From Streptomyces sp. PTY087I2 (GTDB lineage: Bacteria > Actinomycetota > Actinomycetes > Streptomycetales > Streptomycetaceae): 64,000 bases of DNA. Position numbers and translations under genes: made by a program. The notes under the pieces were generated by a model, which made no database searches, was not told the origin of the DNA, and saw only the letters and a program-made list of their open reading frames with translations. Shown in pieces: positions 55,651 to 62,910 of the stretch. How positions within the stretch are numbered: the first letter of the stretch is position 1; every line of letters starts with the position of its first letter. The stretch lies in the NCBI RefSeq assembly GCF_001687325.1, contig NZ_LZRD01000013.1, forward strand, positions 62,001 to 126,000. Direction: 5' to 3'.

Positions 55651-56487
55651 GTGAACGTCAAGGAATTGAACCCGGAAAGCTCCGCGCAAGCGGCCTACGG
55701 TGCACGTCTGCGCGACTTACGGGAGAAGCGCGGCTGGACACAGGAGGGGCTGGGGGACCGCAACGGCTACTCCAGCACGCACATCTCATCTGTGGAAACT
55801 GGTCGCAAACTTGCGACCTTGCGCTTTTCGCGTAGTACGGACCGGGCGCTGGGGCTCACCGGGACCGAGGCGTCGTTCGAGCGCGAGCTGGGCCAGATCA
55901 AGCACGGCAGCCTGCTGGAGGGCTTCCCGGAGTTCCTGGGTTACGAGCGCCGGGCGGCGGAGATCCGGCTGTACGAGGTCGGCGTCATCCCGGGCCTGCT
56001 CCAGACCCCGGAGTACGCGACGGTCCTGGCCGACAGCGTCGTCCGGCGGCAGGTGATCACCGCGGACCAGGCCCAGGAGCGCGTCGCCCTGGTCGCGGAA
56101 CGCCAGGCGGCCCTGGTCCGCGAGAAGCCGCCGCTGGTCTTCGCGCTGCTGGACGAGAGCTGCCTGCTCCGACCGGTCGGCGGACCGGAGGTCATGCGGG
56201 CACAGATGGACCGGCTCATCGAGTTCGCCGAGCAGCCCAACACCGTGATCCAGGTAGTGCCGTTCTCCATGGGAGAGCACCGCCCGTTCAGCCTTCCGCT
56301 CTACATCCTGACCATGCCCGACCGCTCGCTCATGTCGTACGCGGAGTCGGCGCAGCAGGGCTATCTGGAGCGGGAAAGTGGCTCGGTGGTGCAGCATCTG
56401 ACGGCCTACCATCAGATGCAGGCGCTCGCTCCCTCCCAGGCCGCGTCCGTTGACATGTTCAGGCAGTTGCGAAAGGGCTTCCAGTGA
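55651..56487 (+). CDS. XRE-type regulator with DUF5753 (Scr1-like) domain
   Basis: 278 residues. N-terminal helix-turn-helix (LRDLREKRGWTQEGLGDRNG then YSSTHISSVETGRKL), followed by a DUF5753-type domain with YEVGVIPGLLQTPEYA, FALLDESCLLRPVGG and VVPFSMGEHRPFSLPLYIL. Such proteins come in pairs with DUF397 proteins that act as antagonists (Scr1/Scr2 and BldB/WhiJ-like systems). GTG 55651 has a G-rich ribosome-binding site. Its stop overlaps the DUF397 start (GTGA). Confidence 0.92.
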   Translation: MNVKELNPESSAQAAYGARLRDLREKRGWTQEGLGDRNGYSSTHISSVETGRKLATLRFSRSTDRALGLTGTEASFERELGQIKHGSLLEGFPEFLGYERRAAEIRLYEVGVIPGLLQTPEYATVLADSVVRRQVITADQAQERVALVAERQAALVREKPPLVFALLDESCLLRPVGGPEVMRAQMDRLIEFAEQPNTVIQVVPFSMGEHRPFSLPLYILTMPDRSLMSYAESAQQGYLERESGSVVQHLTAYHQMQALAPSQAASVDMFRQLRKGFQ

Positions 56488-56693
56488 CAACCGAGACCCC
56501 CCGTTGGTTCACGTCCTCCTACAGCGAAAACGGCGGTGCGTGCGTCGAGGTCGCCACCAACCTCGCCGCCCCGCACGGCATCGTCCCCGTCCGCGACTCC
56601 AAGAACGTGAACGGCCCGGCCCTCACCGTCCCCGCCGCCGCGTTCAGCGCCTTCGTCGCGGGCGTCCGATCCGGAGACCTCGGCGCCGCCTGA
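56484..56693 (+). CDS. DUF397 protein, partner of the XRE regulator
   Basis: 69 residues with the family pattern WFTSSYSENGGACVEVATNL, IVPVRDSKN, and ALTVPAAAFSAFVAGVRSG. Small acidic partner, thought to counteract the XRE regulator by direct contact. GTG 56484 is coupled to the upstream stop. Followed by a terminator. Confidence 0.93.
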   Translation: MTTETPRWFTSSYSENGGACVEVATNLAAPHGIVPVRDSKNVNGPALTVPAAAFSAFVAGVRSGDLGAA

Positions 56694-56716
56694 GTCACGC
56701 GCGCCGCACGAGCAAC

Positions 56717-56744
56717 AGCCCCACCACGGAGGCGCGGTGGGGCT
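56717..56744 (+). terminator. Terminator after the XRE/DUF397 pair
   Basis: A perfect nine-base stem (56717-56725 with 56736-56744), about 24 bases after the DUF397 stop. Confidence 0.75.
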
Positions 56745-56821
56745 TCACTCTTGCCCTCAACCGCACTTGAGGTCCTACGGTCGCCGTAAGGCACCTACGA
56801 CCGATCGAGGGAGCACCCGCC

Positions 56822-57292
56822 ATGCCCGATCAGCAGCAGCTCAGCGACGCCGAACTCGCCGCGCAGCCCGCCGCCTACTGGACCGGGGTCGCCTACGAGG
56901 CGCTGATCGCGTACACGCGGGAGCGGCAGGCCGAAAAGGGGTACACCCAGCCCCAGTTCTGGCTGCTGCGCAACCTCTCGGCCGCCGACATATCGCCCGA
57001 CGGAGCAGGCATGACCCTTCCCGAGCTTCAGCACGCCATGGCCTCGTACATCCGGCCCGAGGACGACCTCGCGGTCGAGGCAGAGGCGCTCGTACGGCGG
57101 GGCTGGCTGCGGCGGGACGCGGACGGGCGGCTGTGGATCACGGAGGAGGGGGAGCAGGCGCGCCTCGACCTCAAGCGCAACGCTCCCGCGATCCGCGCCG
57201 CGCTCCACGAGGGCATCGCCGACGCCGACTACGTCACCACGGTGAAAGTGCTGCAACAGCTCATCCGCAACGCCGGCGGGACGGCCGCCTGA
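56822..57292 (+). CDS. MarR-like winged-helix protein
   Basis: 156 residues. Helical N-terminus (AYWTGVAYEALIAYTRERQA), a winged-helix core (YTQPQFWLLRNLS, LEVEALVRRGWLRRDADGRL-type wing, WITEEGEQARLDL) and a C-terminal helix, as in MarR-family regulators. ATG 56822 is preceded by GAGGGAG. No divergent target gene or clear palindrome was seen, so the regulon is open. Confidence 0.78.
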   Translation: MPDQQQLSDAELAAQPAAYWTGVAYEALIAYTRERQAEKGYTQPQFWLLRNLSAADISPDGAGMTLPELQHAMASYIRPEDDLAVEAEALVRRGWLRRDADGRLWITEEGEQARLDLKRNAPAIRAALHEGIADADYVTTVKVLQQLIRNAGGTAA

Positions 57293-57361
57293 CAGCGGCC
57301 CTTTTAGCCGATCCACCCCTGGCGCGCAAGCGGCCGTTCGGGTCCTCCTAGGCTAGGGACC

Positions 57362-58180
57362 ATGCCCACGCCCCCCGCATATGCCCTCGTCGCCACGGAC
57401 CTGGACGGCACCCTGCTGCGCCCCGACGACACCGTCAGCGCCCGGTCCCGCGCAGCGCTCGCCCTCGCCGCCTCCGCGGGCGCCCGGCATCTGATCGTCA
57501 CCGGGCGGCCCGTCCCGGGGATACGGACGCTGCTCGCGGACCTCGCGTACAGCGGGCTCGTCGTCTGCGGGCAGGGCACCCAGCTCTACGACGCGGACGC
57601 CGGGCGGCTGCTGCGCTCGGCCGTCCTGGACCGGGAGGCCGCCGACACCGCGCTCGGCAAGATCGAAGCGGAGGTCGGGGCCGTGTTCGCCGCCGTGGAC
57701 CAGGACGGCATGGACGGGGCGACCCTGATCGAGGCCGGCTACCGGATGCCGAATCCGACGCTGGCCGCCCAACGCGTCGGCTCCCGCGAGGCGTTGTGGG
57801 AGCGGCCCGTGATCAAGGTGCTGGTACGCCACCCGGAGCTGGGCGACGACGCGCTGGCCGCCGCCGCGCGCGGGGCCGTGGGCGATCTGGCGACGGTGAC
57901 CATGGCGGGGCCCGGCACGGTGGAGCTGGCTCCGCGCGGGGTGGACAAGGGCACGGGTCTCGCGGCGGCGGCCGAGCTGCTGGGCATCGGGGCCGAGCGG
58001 ACCGTCGCGTTCGGCGACATGCCCAACGACCTGCCGATGTTCGCCGGTTCGGGCCTCCGGGTGGCCATGGGCAACGCCCACCCGGAGCTGCTCGCGGCGG
58101 CCGACGAGGTGACCCTGACGAACGCGGAGGACGGGGTCGCGGTGGTCCTGGAGCGGCTGTTCGGCGCCAGCCACGGCTAG
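57362..58180 (+). CDS. HAD hydrolase, Cof-type sugar/flavin phosphatase
   Basis: 272 residues. HAD motif I DLDGTLLRPDD, motif II in LIVTGRPVPG, a cap domain between about residues 85 and 180, the motif III lysine in RGVDKGTGLAAAAELL, and motif IV GDMPNDLPMF. This is the IIB (Cof) class that dephosphorylates sugar phosphates, FMN or pyridoxal phosphate. No signal peptide. The specific substrate is not visible. Confidence 0.9.
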   Translation: MPTPPAYALVATDLDGTLLRPDDTVSARSRAALALAASAGARHLIVTGRPVPGIRTLLADLAYSGLVVCGQGTQLYDADAGRLLRSAVLDREAADTALGKIEAEVGAVFAAVDQDGMDGATLIEAGYRMPNPTLAAQRVGSREALWERPVIKVLVRHPELGDDALAAAARGAVGDLATVTMAGPGTVELAPRGVDKGTGLAAAAELLGIGAERTVAFGDMPNDLPMFAGSGLRVAMGNAHPELLAAADEVTLTNAEDGVAVVLERLFGASHG

Positions 58181-58198
58181 CCCCCACCCCGGACCCCG

Positions 58199-58216
58199 GT
58201 TTGGTCTAGACCAAGA
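58199..58216. promoter_or_regulatory. DasR-type (dre) palindrome
   Basis: TTGGTCTAGACCAA at 58201-58214 is a perfect 14-base palindrome containing the TGGTCTAGACCA core of DasR-responsive elements, the GntR-family N-acetylglucosamine regulator of Streptomyces. It lies 20 bases after the HAD stop and about 125 bases before the secreted-protein gene. Confidence 0.65.
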
Positions 58217-58339
58217 CGGGTAGGCTGCGGTCGCCCGCGCGGCGACCCCACCGTCGCGCGTGGCGCTTGACATGCACCTGCCCTCCTCTTCCGTAAAGGC
58301 AGGCGGGCGGACCCCCCACGGACCCACCGAGGAGTCGTC

Positions 58340-58846
58340 GTGAAGCGCAAGAGGATGTCGGCCGTCGTGACCCTGCTCGCCACCGGCCTCGCCGTGTCCC
58401 CGGCCGTCGCCGCCCCCACCACGGCCGAGGCCAAGGCCCGCGTCGGCGCCGACTGGGCGAAGCAGTCGATCACCTTCACCGCCGCCCCGGGGCAGGTCAA
58501 CGACCTCCACGTGGTCCCGATGGACCAGGGCGACGGCGTCCGGCGGATCGGCTTCCGGGATTCCGTTCCGCTCCAGCCCGGGGACCACTGCGCGTACCTG
58601 GAACCGGGCGTCGAGACGTACGTCGTCTGCGAACTGCCCACCGACAGCGCCCGGCCGGACCGGATCGACGTCTTCCTCGGCGACGGCGACGACGAGATCG
58701 CCACCAGCGACCCCGGGGTCGCCACCGTCAGCGGCGGCCCCGGTGACGACATGCTGCACGGCGAGGCGGGCGACGACGTGATCGTCGGCGGCTCCGGAAA
58801 GGACACGGTCGAGGGCGGCCCGGGCCGGAACATCACGCTCCCCTGA
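58340..58846 (+). CDS. Secreted protein with RTX-like calcium-binding repeats
   Basis: 168 residues from GTG 58340 (GAGGAG upstream). Sec signal peptide: MKRKRM, hydrophobic VVTLLATGLAVSPAVA, cleavage after Ala near residue 24. The C-terminal part carries RTX-type nonapeptides (GDGDDEI, GGPGDDMLHGEAGDDVIVGG then SGKDTVEGGPG) expected to bind calcium. The central 80 residues are not recognised and contain two cysteines that could form a disulphide. A DasR-type site upstream hints at control by amino-sugar availability (inference). Confidence 0.83.
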   Translation: MKRKRMSAVVTLLATGLAVSPAVAAPTTAEAKARVGADWAKQSITFTAAPGQVNDLHVVPMDQGDGVRRIGFRDSVPLQPGDHCAYLEPGVETYVVCELPTDSARPDRIDVFLGDGDDEIATSDPGVATVSGGPGDDMLHGEAGDDVIVGGSGKDTVEGGPGRNITLP

Positions 58847-58850
58847 GCAT

Positions 58851-58870
58851 CCCCAGGAGCAGCCCTGGGG
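58851..58870. terminator. Bidirectional terminator
   Basis: CCCCAGG (58851-58857) pairs with CCTGGGG (58864-58870) across a six-base loop, between the convergent secreted-protein and DUF1838 genes. Confidence 0.65.
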
Positions 58871-58891
58871 CAGACCTGGGGGGGCAACCCC

Positions 58892-59641
58892 CTACCCCTG
58901 CGGCGGGTTGAGCCTGCGGAAGTAGGTCCAGCTCGTCTCGTTCGGCTCGCTCCACCGCTCCGGGGCGTGCGCGAACTCCGGGTGGTGGTCGGCGATGTAG
59001 GCCCGGGTGCGCTCGGGGACCTCCGTGTACGCGCCGAGCTTGCGGCCCCGGCAGTGGAAGGTGAGACCGCCGGGCCGCTGCCCCCGGGCCATCCACGGCA
59101 GCCACGGGGACATCCGGCTCCACGACATCGTGGCCGGAACGCTGGGGTCCGGGCCCGCCAGGTCGGCGCGGTCCGCGAAGAACTGGAAGAGTTCCAGGGC
59201 CTTGTAGGTGTCCCCCGCCGAGTGCAGCGGGTAGTCGGCCACCGGCAGCGGCGACGGGTAGGCGAGCGGGATCTCCAGGCTGAAGCAGACCTGGTCCCCG
59301 AGGTCGGTCGTCGGGATCGGGAAGGGACGCCACTTCTGGTTGGCCGGGTCGTTCCAGACGTGCACCACCGGCAGGTCCTGCCAGGTCTCCAGGATCTCGC
59401 GGCTCACGGGATCCAGGTAGAACGCGGCCTCGCGGGTGAGCAGTTGGTACGCGTCGGGACCGGCCTCCACGTCCTGGACCAAGCGGGCGACGTTGAGGCC
59501 CTCGAAGCCGAAGAGCCGCTGGTAGGGCTCGTCGGGGGCCCAGGAGTAGACGTCTCCGGACCACCAGTACGTGACCTCCTCGCCGTCGAGAGAGGCGCGG
59601 GTGCGGGCGAAGGAGCGGAGCAGTTCCGCGGGGGTCGTCAT
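58892..59641 (-). CDS. DUF1838 family protein
   Basis: 249 residues from ATG 59639-59641. The start MTTPAELLRSFARTRASLDG and the blocks VTYWWSGDVYSWAPDEPYQRLFGFEGLNVAR and PWMARGQRPGGLTFHCRGRK match the DUF1838 family as I remember it (the long first block is residues 24-54). No known function, no signal peptide. Rich in Trp, Phe and Tyr, as in a carotenoid- or lipid-handling protein, but this is only an impression. It lies 50 bases after the PAS-GAF-PP2C gene and may be cotranscribed. Confidence 0.8.
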   Translation of the reverse strand: MTTPAELLRSFARTRASLDGEEVTYWWSGDVYSWAPDEPYQRLFGFEGLNVARLVQDVEAGPDAYQLLTREAAFYLDPVSREILETWQDLPVVHVWNDPANQKWRPFPIPTTDLGDQVCFSLEIPLAYPSPLPVADYPLHSAGDTYKALELFQFFADRADLAGPDPSVPATMSWSRMSPWLPWMARGQRPGGLTFHCRGRKLGAYTEVPERTRAYIADHHPEFAHAPERWSEPNETSWTYFRRLNPPQG

Positions 59642-59691
59642 GGGGACCACTCTGCGCGATCGGCGGACGCGGCGGCCACGATCGGCGCGAT

Positions 59692-61836
59692 TCAGCCGGC
59701 AGGAGCTGCCGGGCCGTCCGGCGGACCGCCCGGCAGCTCCTGCTCGGTCCACAGCACCTTGCCGTCCGGCCCGTGGCGCGCTCCCCAGTGGGAGGCGAGG
59801 CGGGAGACGATGAACAGGCCCCGGCCGCCCTCGTCGACGGTCCGGGCGTGCCGCAGATGCGGGGAGGCCGTGGAGCCGTCATGGACCTCGCAGGTGAGCG
59901 TGGAGTCCAGCAGAAGGCGCAGCCGCAGCGGCGGTGTGCCGTACCGGACCGCATTGGTGACGAGCTCGCTGACGATCAGCTCGGTCGCGTCCACGGTGTC
60001 CTCGTCCAGGCCCCAGCCCTGGAGCCGGTCACGGACGAGCACCCGGGCGGTGGCGGGCGTCGTGGCCTCGTCGGCGAGGTCCCAGGTGGCGACGAGGTGG
60101 TCGGAGACCGTACCCGTACGGGCCAGGAGCAGAGCGGCGCCGGCGGCGCGGGTGTCGTCCGGCAGCGCGTACACGATGTCGTCGCCGAGCTGCTGGAGGC
60201 TGCGGCCCGGCCGGGCGAGGGTCTCGGTGATGCGTTCGGCGGCGCGGTCGCCGGAGAGCAGCTCGGCCGTGCAGAACGCCAGGAGGCTGCCCTCCTCCAG
60301 GGTCACGACGGCGGGCGCGAAGAGGGCGCTGTCGGCGGAGAACAGCCCGGGCCCCTCCGGTACGTCGAGGGGGACCGCCCGTCCGTCGGGGCCGACGATC
60401 AGCGGGGCGGGGTGCCCGGCGCGGGCGACGGTGCAGGTGCGGGTGAACGGGTCGTACACGCCGTAGACGCAGCCCGCGCTGAGGGGTTCGCCGTGGAGGC
60501 CGTCGGCCGGGGGCAGGGACGCGCGTTCGTGGGCGAGGCGGTCGGCGGTGTCCTTCAGCCGGGCGAGGACTTCCTCCGGCTCCAGGTCGAGTCCCGCCAG
60601 CGCCTGGATGACCGTACGCAACTGGCCCATGGCGACGGCCGACTGGAGGCCCTCGCCCGCGACGCCGCCGACGACGAGCGCCGTACGGGCGCCGGACAGG
60701 GCGATGGTGTCGAACCAGCAGCCGCTGTCCCGGCCGGGCAGCAGGACGTGCGCGGTGTCGACGGCCGCCTGCTGCCGCTCGGTCTGCGGGAGGAGGCGGC
60801 GTTGCACAGTGGAGGCGATGACGTGCTCGCGCTCGTAGCGGCGGGCGTTGTCGATGGCGAGGGCGGCGCGGGTGGCCGCCGTGACGGCCACGGAGACGTC
60901 GTCCTCGTCGAAGGGCTCGGCCGCCCCGCAGCGGTAGACGCTGACCAGCCCGAGGACCGCGCCCCGCAGCGAGAGGGGCACGACGATCAGGGAGTGCGCG
61001 CTGCTCTCCGCGACGGCGTGCGCCCCGTCCGGGTCGGTGCCGAGCCACGGGGTGTCGGGCCCGAGCGGGACGAGCCGGGCCCGCAGGTCGGCGGCGGCGA
61101 GCGCGTACGGCGTACGGGCGGGGAGGTGGCGGGTCGTGCCCGCCGCCCGCCCCCGGTCACCGCTCCCGCTCTCCGCCGCCTCCCGGACCGCGTCGCAGAC
61201 CCCGCTCGCGGCGCGGCGCAGCGGGGTTCCGGGCGGCATCGGGCCCACCGGCGGCTCGGCGCCGCGCAGGACCTCGTCCACCACCTCCACGACGGCGAGG
61301 TCGGCGAATCCGGGCGCGAGGGCGTCGGCGAAGGCACGGCAGGTGGCGGCGACGTCGAGGGAGCCGCCGACCGCGTCCCGCACGGCGGTGAGCGCCGCTT
61401 CCCTGGCCCGGGCCCGCTCCCGCTCGGTCACGTCGACGACCGCGACCACCAGGCCGAGGGCGGGGGCGTCGGGGCCGCCCGGGCCGTGCAGGCGGTACAA
61501 GGACGTCAGGAACTGCCGGTCACCGGAGATCCGGCGCAGCCGGCCCCGCACGAGGTGGTCGCGCACCGGACCGTCACCGGCCAGCACCCGCTTCATGAGC
61601 TGCTCGGAGCCGTCCGGGTCGTCCATCCGGAAGACCTCGCTGAACGGGCGGCCGACGTACTCCCCGGTCCCCACGCCCTCGACGAGGGAGTTGGCGCGTA
61701 CGAGCCTGAGCTGCGGGTCGAGCACGACGAGCCCGACGGCCGACTGGGCGAACAGCGCCGCGAGAAGTGCCTCGTCGAACCCTCCCCCCGGCCCCGCGGC
61801 CCGCCGGGGCCCGGCCGGGGTCTCGCTGTCCGCCAC
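59692..61836 (-). CDS. PAS-GAF-PP2C(degenerate)-HATPase signalling protein
   Basis: About 714 residues from GTG 61836 (GTG 61926 also possible). Domains in order: PAS (about 20-130), GAF (about 160-340), SpoIIE/RsbU PP2C-type (about 345-570), and an RsbW/SpoIIAB-like anti-sigma HATPase (about 590-705; N-box ELIVSELVTNAVRYG, G-box DEGGRGLFIVSRL). The PP2C metal ligands are lost: the usual GGDWYD reads SGCWFD (near 373), GDVMGHG reads GGVAGEG (near 390), TDGL reads TAEL (near 527), and the final Asp pair is absent. It may act as a pseudophosphatase scaffold that controls a partner-switching system through the kinase domain. Confidence 0.85.
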   Translation of the reverse strand: MADSETPAGPRRAAGPGGGFDEALLAALFAQSAVGLVVLDPQLRLVRANSLVEGVGTGEYVGRPFSEVFRMDDPDGSEQLMKRVLAGDGPVRDHLVRGRLRRISGDRQFLTSLYRLHGPGGPDAPALGLVVAVVDVTERERARAREAALTAVRDAVGGSLDVAATCRAFADALAPGFADLAVVEVVDEVLRGAEPPVGPMPPGTPLRRAASGVCDAVREAAESGSGDRGRAAGTTRHLPARTPYALAAADLRARLVPLGPDTPWLGTDPDGAHAVAESSAHSLIVVPLSLRGAVLGLVSVYRCGAAEPFDEDDVSVAVTAATRAALAIDNARRYEREHVIASTVQRRLLPQTERQQAAVDTAHVLLPGRDSGCWFDTIALSGARTALVVGGVAGEGLQSAVAMGQLRTVIQALAGLDLEPEEVLARLKDTADRLAHERASLPPADGLHGEPLSAGCVYGVYDPFTRTCTVARAGHPAPLIVGPDGRAVPLDVPEGPGLFSADSALFAPAVVTLEEGSLLAFCTAELLSGDRAAERITETLARPGRSLQQLGDDIVYALPDDTRAAGAALLLARTGTVSDHLVATWDLADEATTPATARVLVRDRLQGWGLDEDTVDATELIVSELVTNAVRYGTPPLRLRLLLDSTLTCEVHDGSTASPHLRHARTVDEGGRGLFIVSRLASHWGARHGPDGKVLWTEQELPGGPPDGPAAPAG

Positions 61837-61993
61837 GGCTCCACCCGCCCTCCGCCTCCGGCACGCCGGAGTACCGGTTCCGGCCCGCGCCGAACCAGCA
61901 TCACCCGCCGCACGGGCCCCGGCCACCGGTGGGCGGCAGGGGTGTGACGGGGGCGGGAGTCACCTTTCCCGGCGGGTCATGGTCATCTCTCTG

Positions 61994-62050
61994 CGGATGA
62001 TGATCATCCGTACGGCCGGGTACGGGTGATCATCATCCGTACCCGGCCGT
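61994..62050. other. Two interlocked perfect inverted repeats at the nitrilase-gene stop
   Basis: CGGATGATGATCA (61994-62006) is mirrored at 62027-62039, and ACGGCCGGGTACGG (62012-62025) is mirrored at 62037-62050. The two structures overlap and exclude each other, and the second includes the stop codon of the nitrilase gene. Likely its terminator; the alternate folds suggest possible regulation. Confidence 0.7.
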
Positions 62051-62758
62051 GACCACCATCGGCGTACGGTCGTCCGCCTCGGCCGCGAGGCCGCCGCCCG
62101 GGGACCAGATCGCGGCCCGGCCGCAGCCGGTCCAGGGCCCGGAAGGCCCCACGTGGTTCGCGAGGGCGACGAGCAGGCCGGTGGTCTCGGCGATGCGCGG
62201 GTAGAGGGCCGCACGCTCCCGGATGCCGTCCCCCGTCCCGTACAGCGCGGAAGCGAGGTAGACGTGGCAGCCGTCCGCCGTAGCCCGCGCGGCCAGGTCC
62301 GGGAAGTGGCTGTCGTAACAGGTGGCCAGGGCGAACCGGACGCCCCCGAGCTCGAACCGTCCGTCCCCGTCGCCGGGGGCGAACAGGGAGTGCTCCTGCT
62401 CGTAGAGGTGCTGCTTGAGGTAGGTGGTGACCAGGTCGCCGTCGGGGCCGTACACGAAGGTGCCGATGGCGGGACGGGCCCCTGGGCCGCCACCGGTCAC
62501 CGCGGCGTTGACGACCACGGCGATCCCGCTACGACGGGCGCAGGACCGGAGGGCGTCCAGCCGTGCGTCGTCCGCGTCCACCAGGAGGCCGGGATCGTCG
62601 GCGAGCGCCCCGAGTTCGTAGCCGGTGAGGGCCAGTTCCGGGAGCAGCAGCAGGTCGGCCCCCTGGTCCCGGGCCTGTTCGGCGAGGGCGGCCGCCTGCC
62701 GGACGTTGGCGGGGATGTCCGCCGGAACACACGTGAGCTGGGCTGCGGCGATCTTCAT
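62033..62758 (-). CDS. Carbon-nitrogen hydrolase (nitrilase superfamily)
   Basis: 241 residues. Catalytic triad visible: Glu in LLLPELALTGYE, Lys in TTYLKQHLYEQE, and Cys in LATCYDSHFPDLAARA. The second conserved Glu after the Lys is in place. Short members of this size usually are amidases of the Nit/omega-amidase or aliphatic amide type. ATG 62756-62758 has no clear ribosome-binding site. It diverges from the Ser/Thr kinase gene. Substrate unknown. Confidence 0.88.
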   Translation of the reverse strand: MKIAAAQLTCVPADIPANVRQAAALAEQARDQGADLLLLPELALTGYELGALADDPGLLVDADDARLDALRSCARRSGIAVVVNAAVTGGGPGARPAIGTFVYGPDGDLVTTYLKQHLYEQEHSLFAPGDGDGRFELGGVRFALATCYDSHFPDLAARATADGCHVYLASALYGTGDGIRERAALYPRIAETTGLLVALANHVGPSGPWTGCGRAAIWSPGGGLAAEADDRTPMVVTAGYG

Positions 62759-62910
62759 GCGCCGAGCGTGCCACAGCCCCGGTCGACGGTGACCGGCGTG
62801 CCCTGGCTGCCGGGGCATACCTCGGCTTCCGTCCGGGTCTCCCCCGGGCCTCCACCCGGAGCCCTCCCCGGCCTGCGTCATACTGATCCGCCGGAGCACA
62901 GGGGGGCGGC

